From an uncultured Lachnospiraceae bacterium (GTDB lineage Bacteria; Bacillota; Clostridia; Lachnospirales; Lachnospiraceae), in contig CALWHG010000005.1 of NCBI GenBank assembly GCA_944380315.1, positions 1 through 64,000 on the forward strand: DNA of 64,000 nt, in the 5' to 3' direction. Under the pieces are notes generated by a model. It worked only from the letters and a program-made list of their open reading frames with translations, made no database searches and was not told the DNA's origin. Below, in pieces: positions 16,481 through 24,692 of this stretch; the stretch's first letter is position 1; every line of letters starts with the position of its first letter. The position numbers were made by a program, and so were the translations under genes.

Positions 16481-17470
16481 ATGAAAAAGAACGGTGAAAA
16501 TGGCGGAGCAGGAACAGCCTTCAAAAAAAGCATAATATCGTTGATACTTGCAGTGGCTGTCCTCTGCATCGCCGGGATCACCGGCTGTGTCAGAGGGCTT
16601 CAGGGATCCGCAGGCACTGAGGAGAGACCCATGACCAGGGTCTCTGTCATATTTCCTCACAGCGATGACGGATACTGGAGCCTTATAACTGAGGGGATAG
16701 AGGAGGCCTATGAGGAGCTTGGAGAGGAGTATGGCATAGACATCAAGTTCTATATACCTCAGCTCAATTACAACATCCCTCAGATGACTGACATACTCAG
16801 GCAGCAGGTGGCAGCCAGGGTGGATTTCATCATCATTCAGGGCAATGAGGATGAGGAGTTCCGCCAGGTACTCTATGAGGCTCATGATGCAGGCATACAG
16901 GTGATCTGTGTCGATACTCCCATGGAGGATTTTCCCTATGATCTGTACATAGGTACGGACAATCTTGAGGCAGGAAGGCTGCTTGGACAGGAGCTTTCAG
17001 AGCTTACTGACGGCAAGGGAGACCTGGCCGTGGTATCAGGATCTCCGGGCTATAAAAACCTGGATGACAGACTGAAGGGCCTTCGGGAGGCCATATCCGC
17101 ATATCCTGATATGCACATAAAGAAGATAGCCTATGACGAATATGACGGCTTGACATTCATGCAGCTTTATCATAGCCTTGATGAGTCCGCAAACGTGCTC
17201 GTATGCATAGAGGGCACGGGAGGCCAGACTCTTTCACATACCTATTCCGAAAAGGATACGAAGTATGACTTTGTGGTAGGCTTCGACTCCTTTGAGGGTG
17301 CTGAGACAGGTGTCCTTGACGGTATAGTCAAGCAGGACACAAACGGTATGGGCAGGCGTGCCGTGGAGGAGATCGCAAGGTATGTGTCCGAGGGAGAGTA
17401 CAGCTCGAGGATCATATACACTGAGGCCTTCTGGCTGGACCAGTATAACTATGATGAGGTCATGAGATGA
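16481..17470 (+). CDS. Sugar-binding sensor protein (partner of the histidine kinase)
   Basis: The 329-residue protein starts at ATG 16481. It has an N-terminal hydrophobic segment ending in ITGC, which could be a lipobox, then a type I periplasmic-binding fold: RVSVIFPHSDDGYWSLITEG, DFIIIQGNEDEEF, GIQVICVDTP, DLYIGTDNLEAGRLLGQE. It overlaps the kinase gene by four bases, while the importer's own binding protein is separate. In other clostridia (XylFII-LytS in Clostridium beijerinckii) a binding protein in this position captures a sugar and passes the signal to a LytS/YesM-type kinase. I infer the same here. The ligand is unknown but probably the sugar carried by the neighbouring importer. 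Confidence 0.82.
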   Translation: MKKNGENGGAGTAFKKSIISLILAVAVLCIAGITGCVRGLQGSAGTEERPMTRVSVIFPHSDDGYWSLITEGIEEAYEELGEEYGIDIKFYIPQLNYNIPQMTDILRQQVAARVDFIIIQGNEDEEFRQVLYEAHDAGIQVICVDTPMEDFPYDLYIGTDNLEAGRLLGQELSELTDGKGDLAVVSGSPGYKNLDDRLKGLREAISAYPDMHIKKIAYDEYDGLTFMQLYHSLDESANVLVCIEGTGGQTLSHTYSEKDTKYDFVVGFDSFEGAETGVLDGIVKQDTNGMGRRAVEEIARYVSEGEYSSRIIYTEAFWLDQYNYDEVMR

Positions 17471-18960
17471 AGCGTCCGGGGTTCCTCAATTCCGTAGTCA
17501 GGAAATATACAGCGGGATATCTGATCATGGCTGTGTCCGTGATCATTTTCCTTGTATTGAATACGGCGGAAAACTATTATATTTCGGGCAGGTACAGCAC
17601 TGCCACCGGAGAGCTCATCTCCGTGAACAGACTGGAGAGCTCCGTAAATGATCTCAATGAGACCGTAAACATAGCTTACCTTTATCTTTCCTCTGAGGGC
17701 AGTCAGGAGTATGACTCTGCAAGGGGGATAGTGGAAAGGGAGCTCTCGGTCATAAATGAGCAGCTGGGCGATGACTATCTCAGGGAGCTTGAGGATGCTG
17801 AGCAGACGGTCATGACCTATATGGAGGCCTGCGACTCCATCATGGAGGGGATCAGTGCCTATATCTCGGGAGAAGGCCGGGGTACGGAATCCTATGTGTC
17901 CCTTGAGGCCGAGTATGCAAGGCTGCAGCGCCTCTATACCTATGTGGGAGTCACATTCCAGGACACCTATGCAGCCATGCTGGATCAGTTTGACATCATG
18001 GAGCAGGAGATAGGAAGGCTCCATCGCTATACGATCATATTTCAGGCCGTCTTTATAGCAGCGGTGGCGCTCATATGCGCATTTTACCTATTTACCGTCA
18101 TCAAGGAGATCTCCCTTTCCATAAGGAAGCTCATGAGGGGAGTTGACTCCATAAGGGACAACATATATCAGGCAGAGCCCATAGACATTTCCAGTAATGA
18201 TGAGTTTGAGGAGCTGGCAGATGCCTTCAACAGGATGATGCATCTCATAAGGCTTCAGATGGATAAGATCAAGGAAAATGCCGATGTAAAGGAAAGGCTT
18301 GCCAAGCTGGAGGTGGAGAACCTCCGTATATACAGTGAGCTTCAGAAGAGCCATCTCAATTTCCTTCAGGCCAGGATAAATCCCCATTTCCTCTTCAATA
18401 CCCTGAACATGATCTCCTCTCTCGCAAGGATGGAGGACGCTGACCGGACTGCGGATCTGATGGAGACCACGGCTTCATTTCTCAGATACAATCTGGACAA
18501 TATCTCAAAGACTGTCACCCTCCGCAAGGAGATGGACAATCTCAGGGACTATGTGGACATACAGCAGTGCAGGTATGGAGACAGGTACAGCTACAGCTTT
18601 GATATGGCGCCTGAGACAGAGGACTTTGAGATGCCCTGCATGATACTTCAGCCTCTGGTGGAAAATTCCATACAGCATGGCATGGCCATGATGCTGGAGG
18701 GCGGACAGGTCTGGATAAGGGCCTTTCAGACAGAGACCGAGGTATGCCTTGAGGTCAGGGACAATGGCGTGGGCATGAGCGAGGAAAGGATACAGGAGAT
18801 ATATGAGGAGCTGGAGCGGAGCGATGCATCCAGCAACCATATAGGCCTGCGCAACATATACCGCAGACTCAAGCTGTTTTATGGAGACAGGGTCGGATTC
18901 AGGATGGAGGATATGGCACCTGGACTCAAGATCACGATATTGATAAGCAAAGAAGGATGA
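17467..18960 (+). CDS. YesM/LytS-type sensor histidine kinase
   Basis: The 497-residue kinase has a membrane helix at residues 15-35, an outer domain of about 150 residues, a second helix (AVFIAAVALICAFYLFTVI), a HAMP linker, and the His_kinase domain with QARINPHFLFNTLN, where His is the phosphorylation site. The ATPase domain shows LVENSIQHG and EVRDNGVGM, then HIGLRNIYRRLKLFYG, all typical of the YesM group. It overlaps the binding-protein gene by four bases and is followed by its response regulator after four bases. The three genes form one sensing unit for an extracellular sugar. Confidence 0.93.
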   Translation: MKRPGFLNSVVRKYTAGYLIMAVSVIIFLVLNTAENYYISGRYSTATGELISVNRLESSVNDLNETVNIAYLYLSSEGSQEYDSARGIVERELSVINEQLGDDYLRELEDAEQTVMTYMEACDSIMEGISAYISGEGRGTESYVSLEAEYARLQRLYTYVGVTFQDTYAAMLDQFDIMEQEIGRLHRYTIIFQAVFIAAVALICAFYLFTVIKEISLSIRKLMRGVDSIRDNIYQAEPIDISSNDEFEELADAFNRMMHLIRLQMDKIKENADVKERLAKLEVENLRIYSELQKSHLNFLQARINPHFLFNTLNMISSLARMEDADRTADLMETTASFLRYNLDNISKTVTLRKEMDNLRDYVDIQQCRYGDRYSYSFDMAPETEDFEMPCMILQPLVENSIQHGMAMMLEGGQVWIRAFQTETEVCLEVRDNGVGMSEERIQEIYEELERSDASSNHIGLRNIYRRLKLFYGDRVGFRMEDMAPGLKITILISKEG

Positions 18961-18964
18961 AACT

Positions 18965-20206
18965 ATGGATCTTACTATGGTCATAGCAGATGATGAGCCT
19001 ATAGTATTGAAAAGCCTTGAGGTGTTCGTAAAAAAGGAATTTCCGGAGGTCAGCATCCTTGGTACCGCCAAAAACGGCATAGAGCTTAAGGAGCTGCTGG
19101 AGTCCTTTGACCCGGATATGGCCATAGTCGATATCAGGATGCCCGGGCTTTCGGGCATAGAGGTCATAGAGCTCCTCCGGGATCGGGGACTTAAGACACG
19201 CTACATCATAAACACTGCATTCAGTGACTTTGAATATGCCAAGAAGGCACTGGACTTAAAGACTGACGGCTATCTCCTGAAGCCCGGCAAGCTGGAGGAG
19301 AAAAGAGAGGTCATAGGCAGGCTCATAGCCTCCATAAGGGAGGAACGGAAGGAAAGCACCAGGAAGAAATATCTGGATTCGGCCATAGATGTGGTCAATC
19401 CAGTGCTGGGCAGCGAGATACTCATGTCCATATTTTCTGATAAGCCTGATGAGGAGCATTTCCGTCAGTACCTGAGCATCAACGCCATAGATTTTTCCGA
19501 GGGCTGCATACTCACCTATCTTCCCGGAAGGGACGTAAAGAGAAAGGACATAAACCGGGAGCTGAGTGCTGCCATGCAGGGCCTGTGTGATTTCCTGACC
19601 ACGGTGACGAGCGAGGGCATAGTGGTCATGCTGTTCATACCTCAGGAGTTCGATGATCCCGAGTCCGCCGTGGGCTGGAGAGATGAGATGGCTGAGCTCA
19701 TACATGGCTGCATAGAAAAGCTTACGGATGAGGACTGCCTTTATGGATCCGGTGGTATATATGGCAGCTTTTCGGATATGAGGCTTTCATATCAGGAGAG
19801 CGTAGCAGCGCTTGGGCCGGAAAAGACCGGGGCCATGGATCCCATGGAAGACGAGAGATATCTGGAATCTCGGAACAAGGATTATGTGCAGCAGGCAGAA
19901 GGCTTTATAAATGAAAACTATATGAGAGATATATCGCTGTCAGACTGTGCCGGACATGTGGGCATAAGCTCCTATTATCTGAGTCATATATTCAAGGACC
20001 GTACGGGAAGCAATTTTGTGGAGTATCTTACTGATGTGCGCATAAAGCATGCCATGGAGCTCTGTGCAGACCCCGGCCTTACAGTCAGGGACATAGCCGA
20101 ACGGAGCGGATATCTCAATACCACATATTTCTGCAAGGTATTCAAGAAGCTGGTCGGAAGCACCATAGGTGAATATCGAAGGCAGCTGAAGACCGAAAAT
20201 ACATAA
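18965..20206 (+). CDS. AraC-type response regulator (YesN-like)
   Basis: The N-terminal receiver domain contains TMVIADDEPIVLKSLE and DMAIVDIRMPG, with the phospho-accepting Asp in the latter, and the switch Lys in LLKPGKLEEK. The C-terminal ~100 residues form a two-helix AraC DNA-binding domain (SDCAGHVGISSYYLSHIFKD, then DIAERSGYLNTTYFCKVFKK). The 413-residue length is normal for YesN. It should be phosphorylated by the kinase just upstream and activate sugar-uptake genes, most simply the mgl operon that leads into this group. The middle region (about 130-300) is a divergent linker domain. Confidence 0.92.
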   Translation: MDLTMVIADDEPIVLKSLEVFVKKEFPEVSILGTAKNGIELKELLESFDPDMAIVDIRMPGLSGIEVIELLRDRGLKTRYIINTAFSDFEYAKKALDLKTDGYLLKPGKLEEKREVIGRLIASIREERKESTRKKYLDSAIDVVNPVLGSEILMSIFSDKPDEEHFRQYLSINAIDFSEGCILTYLPGRDVKRKDINRELSAAMQGLCDFLTTVTSEGIVVMLFIPQEFDDPESAVGWRDEMAELIHGCIEKLTDEDCLYGSGGIYGSFSDMRLSYQESVAALGPEKTGAMDPMEDERYLESRNKDYVQQAEGFINENYMRDISLSDCAGHVGISSYYLSHIFKDRTGSNFVEYLTDVRIKHAMELCADPGLTVRDIAERSGYLNTTYFCKVFKKLVGSTIGEYRRQLKTENT

Positions 20207-20224
20207 GAAAGAGGGTGTATCAAA

Positions 20225-21121
20225 ATGTCTCTTGCCAGTGACAAGATGAGAAAAGAATGGAAGGAAAATGATGCAAAAAGGGATGCGGGCCTGAGTACTC
20301 CTGCAGATGTGGAGCGCTTTGATGACATGGTCTACGGACCGGATCCTGCAGTGCACAGGCTGGATGTATACAGGCCTGCAGGCATGGAGGGCAAGCTTCC
20401 CGTCATAGTCAGTATCCATGGAGGCGGATGGGTATACGGAGACAAGGAGCTTTATCAGTATTACTGCATGTCTCTCTGCCAGAGAGGCTTTGCCGTGGTG
20501 AACTTCACCTACAGGCTTGCTCCGGAAAACAAGTTCCCCGCTCAGCTCGAGGACACCAACATGGTCATGGGCTGGGTCATGGAAAATGCTGAAAAGTATG
20601 GGCTTGATACGGACAATATATTCATGGTTGGAGATTCTGCAGGAGGACATCTGCTGGGGCTTTATACGGCCATGTGCACATCCCCTCAGTATGCGTCAAA
20701 TTATGACTTCAAGGTACCTGAGGGCTTCGTGCCCAGAGCCATAGGTCTCAACTGCGGAGCCTACGAGGTACTCAGCGACAATCCTCATGAGAGCGATGAA
20801 AATACGGGAGATCTCATATGCGAGGATCTGCTTCCCGAGCATGGCTCCGATAAGGAAAAGGCCCTGATAAATGTGCCGGATCATGTAAATGCCGCCTGGC
20901 CCCCCGTATTCCTCATGACCTGCTGGGGAGACTTCTGCAAGGATCAGGCACCTGCACTGGAGGCCAAGCTTAAGGAGCATGGAGTAAGCTTTGTCTCTAA
21001 GGTATATGGCACTGAGGAGGCACCTCTCTATCACGTCTTCCATGTGACCGTGCAGGATAAGGACGGACAGCACTGCAATGATGAGGAGTGCGGATTTTTC
21101 AAGGATCATATGAAAAGATAG
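20225..21121 (+). CDS. Alpha/beta hydrolase, esterase-lipase (HSL-like) family
   Basis: This 298-residue cytoplasmic enzyme starts behind AAAGAGGG. It has the oxyanion motif SIHGGGWVYGDKE, the nucleophile elbow VGDSAGGHLLGLY with Ser, and a late LYHVFHVT segment with a candidate catalytic His. These mark the hormone-sensitive-lipase/carboxylesterase group, which hydrolyses acyl esters of small molecules or sugars. It lies 19 bases after the AraC-type regulator, so it may be the last gene of the sugar locus and could deacylate imported glycosides; this is inference. A clear terminator follows at 21163. Confidence 0.87.
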   Translation: MSLASDKMRKEWKENDAKRDAGLSTPADVERFDDMVYGPDPAVHRLDVYRPAGMEGKLPVIVSIHGGGWVYGDKELYQYYCMSLCQRGFAVVNFTYRLAPENKFPAQLEDTNMVMGWVMENAEKYGLDTDNIFMVGDSAGGHLLGLYTAMCTSPQYASNYDFKVPEGFVPRAIGLNCGAYEVLSDNPHESDENTGDLICEDLLPEHGSDKEKALINVPDHVNAAWPPVFLMTCWGDFCKDQAPALEAKLKEHGVSFVSKVYGTEEAPLYHVFHVTVQDKDGQHCNDEECGFFKDHMKR

Positions 21122-21162
21122 ATACATTCTGCTATAATGTCAGATATGACATGAGGCAGCCC

Positions 21163-21190
21163 GGGAGGTCTGTGAGGACCTCCCTTTTTT
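21163..21190 (+). terminator. Factor-independent terminator after the sugar locus
   Basis: GGGAGGTC (21163-21170) pairs with GACCTCCC (21177-21184), loop of six, followed by six T. Just upstream, ATGTCA-GATA-TGACAT at 21138-21153 is a small palindrome of unknown meaning. Confidence 0.85.
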
Positions 21191-21236
21191 ATGAAAGGAT
21201 GGAAAGGCTCCGGCGTAGGAACCGGCATTTTTGGAT

Positions 21237-21731
21237 ATGAAGCAGGGATATGAGAGGATATGGCATGAGATACCGGCGCTCTGGTCTCCGGACTCTGAGC
21301 TTCTGATGCTGGGGTCGCTGCCATCTCCAAAATCAAGAGAGACAGGCTTTTACTATGGACATCCGCGCAACAGGTTCTGGAGGGTCATGGCAGCGGTATT
21401 TGAGGAACCGATACCGGAGGATGTGGAGGCAAAGCGCTCGCTCATGCTCAGACACAGGATCGCCCTTTGGGACGTCATAGACAACTGCCTCATAAGGGGC
21501 GCCTCAGACAGCAGCATAAAAGATCCGGTACCAAATGACATAGCAGGACTCATGAAAAAAACTCATATACGGCGGATCTTTACTACGGGAGCCCGGGCTG
21601 ATGAGCTATACATGAAGCTCTGCTATCCCGACACGGGCTTGGCATCCATAAGGCTGCCATCCACCTCACCGGCAAACTGTGCCATGAAAGATCAGGAGAT
21701 CATAAGGATATACAAGGAGAATATACTATGA
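21237..21731 (+). CDS. DNA-deoxyinosine glycosylase, uracil-DNA glycosylase superfamily
   Basis: A 164-residue enzyme whose N-terminal part LLMLGSLPSPKSRETGFYYGHPRNRFWRV and C-terminal LPSTSPANC match the family 6 (hypoxanthine/deoxyinosine) branch of the uracil-DNA glycosylase superfamily. Such enzymes excise deaminated bases, starting base-excision repair. I use ATG 21237; TTG 21231 in the same frame is slightly closer to the only AGGA (21217) and cannot be excluded. It stands alone between two terminator-like hairpins, so it is probably transcribed from a short unit of its own or by read-through. Confidence 0.85.
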   Translation: MKQGYERIWHEIPALWSPDSELLMLGSLPSPKSRETGFYYGHPRNRFWRVMAAVFEEPIPEDVEAKRSLMLRHRIALWDVIDNCLIRGASDSSIKDPVPNDIAGLMKKTHIRRIFTTGARADELYMKLCYPDTGLASIRLPSTSPANCAMKDQEIIRIYKENIL

Positions 21732-21732
21732 G

Positions 21733-21798
21733 CTGCCCTGGGAGCCCTGACTCACATGCAGCCAGGTATTGACAGGGCAGGGCTATAGTGAGTAAAAT
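21733..21798 (+). promoter_or_regulatory. Sigma-A-type promoter embedded in overlapping inverted repeats
   Basis: TTGACA at 21769-21774 and TAAAAT at 21793-21798 are 18 bases apart, a good promoter for the transglutaminase-like gene. The -35 overlaps an inverted repeat: CTGCCCTG (21733-21740) with CAGGGCAG (21773-21780). A second pair, AGCCCTG (21743-21749) with CAGGGCT (21778-21784), competes with it. The repeats may end the preceding transcript or be an operator. Confidence 0.6.
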
Positions 21799-21833
21799 TA
21801 TATATCATTTTTAATCAAGTGGGGCGGCAAAAA

Positions 21834-23021
21834 ATGAGTAAAAGAAATGGGAAACATGTTTTCCGGGACAGGGCCGCAGCTTCTGCTGCAGCTTTGTTTT
21901 TGTGTATACTGATCTCAGCTTCATCTGCCAGAGCTGTCTATGCGGACGGCATGAGCACAGGTACATGGATGGAGGACAGCACCGGGAGCTGGTACCGTCA
22001 TACGGATGGAAGCTATACGGCCGGCGGCTGGGAATATATCGATGGCAATATGTACTATTTCGACCGGGAGGGCTATCTCGTAAGGAACTGTCTGGTGGCT
22101 GACGGTGGCTATATGTATATAGTCGATCAGGATGGCAGGATGCTCAGGGATACGGAGCTCACCTTCAATGGAAGCGCTTATGTCATAGACGGAGAAGGAC
22201 ATGTCAGGACAAGGGCCCTTTATGAGGCCATGTATGGCAGCAGCAACGCTGGCCAGGCAGCAGGCAGTCAGTCTGCAGGCGCTCAGCCTGCTCAGGTACA
22301 GGCTGGCTCAGGCTGGAGACAGGATGCAGTGGGAAGCTGGTTCGTAAAGGCAGACGGCTCCTATCCCGTTTCGGCCTGGGAAAACATAAATGAGGTCTGG
22401 TACTATTTTGACGAGCAGGGCTATATGGCTACTGACAGGATACAGGCATATCCCGATGGCACGCTCAGATATCTGGGCAGTGATGGCAGGCCGGTCACCG
22501 ATACGGAGGTCAGCTATGACGGAGCAGAGTATACGGTGGATGCGGAAGGGATAGCCACTCCCAAGAAGGCCCCCAAGTCTGAGGAGGAGCTGGCAGCTGA
22601 GTCCTATGCGGCACAGATCGTCTCCGCCATAACCAATGCTGGCATGACCAAGCCTCAGAAGGCAAATGCCATCTACAACTGGCTTCGGGCAAACATAAGG
22701 TATACCACCTCAGGCCCTCAGAGCGATGAGGCCTACTCTGCCCTTTTCGGCTTCCGCAGGAGGAGTGGTTGCTGCTATGAGTATTATGCCATGGCCCACT
22801 ACATGCTGGAGGCTGCAGGCATGCCAAACATACCTGTGGTCAGGGCTACTGACAAGGGACATTACTGGAACCTGGTCAATGTGGACGGAGTATGGTATCA
22901 CTTTGATGCCACACCCAGGAGGCTCGGAGGCAGATGGTGTCTCGTGACTACGGGATATCTCCAGACACATTCCTGGAGCTCACATAACTTTGACATATCC
23001 GCTTATCCGGCGACTCCCTGA
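21834..23021 (+). CDS. Exported transglutaminase-like protein with cell-wall-binding repeats
   Basis: From ATG 21834 the product is 395 residues with a basic start and signal helix (ASAAALFLCILISASSARA). Two repeat blocks follow, each like choline/cell-wall-binding repeats: STGSWYRHTDGSYTAGGWEY with MYYFDREGYL, and VGSWFVKADGSYPVSAWENI with WYYFDEQGYM. The C-terminal domain is transglutaminase-like: RRSGCCYEYYAMAHYML with the Cys, KGHYWNLVNVDGVWYHFDATP with His and Asp of the triad. The enzyme should sit on the cell wall and act on proteins or peptidoglycan peptides, as protease or cross-linker. An in-frame GTG at 21819 lacks a ribosome site. Confidence 0.88.
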   Translation: MSKRNGKHVFRDRAAASAAALFLCILISASSARAVYADGMSTGTWMEDSTGSWYRHTDGSYTAGGWEYIDGNMYYFDREGYLVRNCLVADGGYMYIVDQDGRMLRDTELTFNGSAYVIDGEGHVRTRALYEAMYGSSNAGQAAGSQSAGAQPAQVQAGSGWRQDAVGSWFVKADGSYPVSAWENINEVWYYFDEQGYMATDRIQAYPDGTLRYLGSDGRPVTDTEVSYDGAEYTVDAEGIATPKKAPKSEEELAAESYAAQIVSAITNAGMTKPQKANAIYNWLRANIRYTTSGPQSDEAYSALFGFRRRSGCCYEYYAMAHYMLEAAGMPNIPVVRATDKGHYWNLVNVDGVWYHFDATPRRLGGRWCLVTTGYLQTHSWSSHNFDISAYPATP

Positions 23022-23028
23022 CAGACAT

Positions 23029-24111
23029 ATGCAGACTGAAGACAGAAAACGTGCATATGCAGGGATCCTGGTCCGGGTGATCCTGCTCCTTGCGGCACTG
23101 TTTACAGTACAGCGCCTTGTGGAGCCCAAGTATACGGGCACGGTCATAGAGGGCAACTTCACGGCAGAGTATTACAGGGATGAGACGCCCCATGATCTGA
23201 TCATCATAGGTAACTGTGAGTCCTATGAAAACATATCTCCCATGGTGCTCTGGCGGGACTTTGGCATAACCTCCTATATCAGGGGAAATGCCAACCAGCT
23301 TATACCTCAGTCATATCACATACTGAGAGAGACCCTGAGGTATGAGACGCCCAAGGCGGTCATACTCAACGTGCAGGCCATGACGGTGGCGGAGCAGAGC
23401 TCAGAGGAGTATAATCGTATGGTGTTTGACGGCATGCGCTGGTCCAGGGACAAGCTGGATGGGATCCTGGCTTCAAGGCTTCCTGACGAGCACCTTATAG
23501 AGTATGTATTTCCCATACTCAGATACAAGGAACGCATCACGGAGCTTACGACGGATGACTTCAGGTATGCATTTTCTGAAAGGCCCATACAGAGCTACAA
23601 CGGCTATTATCTGAGAGCCGATGTGAGGCCCTACGACCCGGATTCATTTCCCTATGAAAGACGCCGGGAGGATTATGCATTTTCCGAAAAGAACATGGAA
23701 TATCTGGAGCTCATGACGGAGCTCTGCAGGGAAAATGGCGTGGAGCTCATACTCATGAAGGCCCCTTCAGCGTATCCCGTATGGGTGGAGCCCTATGAGG
23801 AGCAGATAGAGAGCTTTGCAAAGGAGCATGGACTCATGTATCTCAACACTCTTGAGCATGAGGAGATAGGCATAGACCTCGATACGGATACCTATGACGG
23901 GGGACTGCATCTCAACGTATACGGTGCAGAAAAGATCTCCGGATGGCTGGGGCCCATACTGAGGGACAGCCTGGGGCTTGAGGATCACAGGGGCGACAGT
24001 GAGCTGAGCAGCATCTATGAGGCCAGGCTTCAGGCCTATGAGGCTGAGAAGGCTGCCCAGGAGCTTGAATTCAGTGAGACCGGATATATATCCAGATACA
24101 GAAATGAATGA
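23029..24111 (+). CDS. SGNH-like surface protein linked to an MBOAT acyltransferase
   Basis: I choose ATG 23029; the frame is open upstream but only inside the previous gene. The 360-residue protein has one N-terminal membrane helix (ILVRVILLLAALFTV) and an extracytoplasmic SGNH-like fold. Block I reads LIIIGNCESYENISP, where the usual Ser after Gly-x is Cys63, and the terminal block is DGGLHLNVYG with Asp290 and His294. Such proteins pair with MBOAT O-acyltransferases (as in DltD/AlgX-like systems) to acylate cell-surface polymers; the MBOAT gene lies at 24693. The C-terminal 40 residues are Glu/Ala-rich, probably helical. Confidence 0.78.
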   Translation: MQTEDRKRAYAGILVRVILLLAALFTVQRLVEPKYTGTVIEGNFTAEYYRDETPHDLIIIGNCESYENISPMVLWRDFGITSYIRGNANQLIPQSYHILRETLRYETPKAVILNVQAMTVAEQSSEEYNRMVFDGMRWSRDKLDGILASRLPDEHLIEYVFPILRYKERITELTTDDFRYAFSERPIQSYNGYYLRADVRPYDPDSFPYERRREDYAFSEKNMEYLELMTELCRENGVELILMKAPSAYPVWVEPYEEQIESFAKEHGLMYLNTLEHEEIGIDLDTDTYDGGLHLNVYGAEKISGWLGPILRDSLGLEDHRGDSELSSIYEARLQAYEAEKAAQELEFSETGYISRYRNE

Positions 24112-24184
24112 TGGGACCGGACCGCCATGGCGGGGAAGGCTTTATATATCATCAGATAATCAGATTTTCAGGAGGATCTTTAGT

Positions 24185-24691
24185 ATGAAAATGATCAGAA
24201 GGATCGTGGCATTGACATTTGCAGGACTGCTTTGTGCTGCTTTTTCGTTTACTGCCCTTGGAGCTGCCAAGGAGGAGAAGACAGCCTACAGCTTTACCTA
24301 TGCTGAGCAGCAGGTGACTCCGGGAGAGACTGCATCAGCTGCCCTCAAAAAGCTTGGAGACTATCAGGATGACCAGGTGCTTGCAAACTGTGCAGATGAC
24401 AGCGGCACTGCGACTGCCTATATCTACAGTGCCTTCGATCTGGTGACCCAGAAGATAGACGGCAAGGAGGTCGTAAAGGAGATAACCATCCATAAGGACG
24501 GGGCAGCAACAGAGGAGGGCCTCAAGGTAGGCGATACTCCTTCACAGGTAAAGAAGCTCTATCCCTCAGCTGTCGGCGATATGGGACTGTATACCGTAGA
24601 GCTTGGCTCTACCAGACTCGTCATAGACTGCGGCTTCAAGGATGACAAGGTGGTATCCATAACCTATGAGTATGTGACCGAGACAAAGTAA
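24185..24691 (+). CDS. Small exported protein of unknown function
   Basis: ATG 24185 follows a strong AGGAGG at 24170-24175. The 168-residue product has a classic signal peptide (MIRRIVALTFAGLLCAAFSFTALGAAKEE) and a compact domain with VKEITIHKDGAATEEGLKVGDTPSQVKKLYP, then RLVIDCGFKDDKVVSITYEYV. The motif GLKVGDTPSQVKKLYP resembles small beta-rich exported domains in which a G-D-x-x-x-x-V-x-x-x-Y/L-G/P helix recurs, but I cannot name the family. It lies between the SGNH-like and MBOAT genes and ends one base before the latter, so it probably belongs to the same surface-modification unit. Confidence 0.75.
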   Translation: MKMIRRIVALTFAGLLCAAFSFTALGAAKEEKTAYSFTYAEQQVTPGETASAALKKLGDYQDDQVLANCADDSGTATAYIYSAFDLVTQKIDGKEVVKEITIHKDGAATEEGLKVGDTPSQVKKLYPSAVGDMGLYTVELGSTRLVIDCGFKDDKVVSITYEYVTETK

Positions 24692-24692
24692 A

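Noticed and set aside
21138..21153. ATGTCA-GATA-TGACAT palindrome after the alpha/beta hydrolase
   Set aside because: It sits between a stop codon and a terminator with no convincing promoter, so a regulatory role is not supported.
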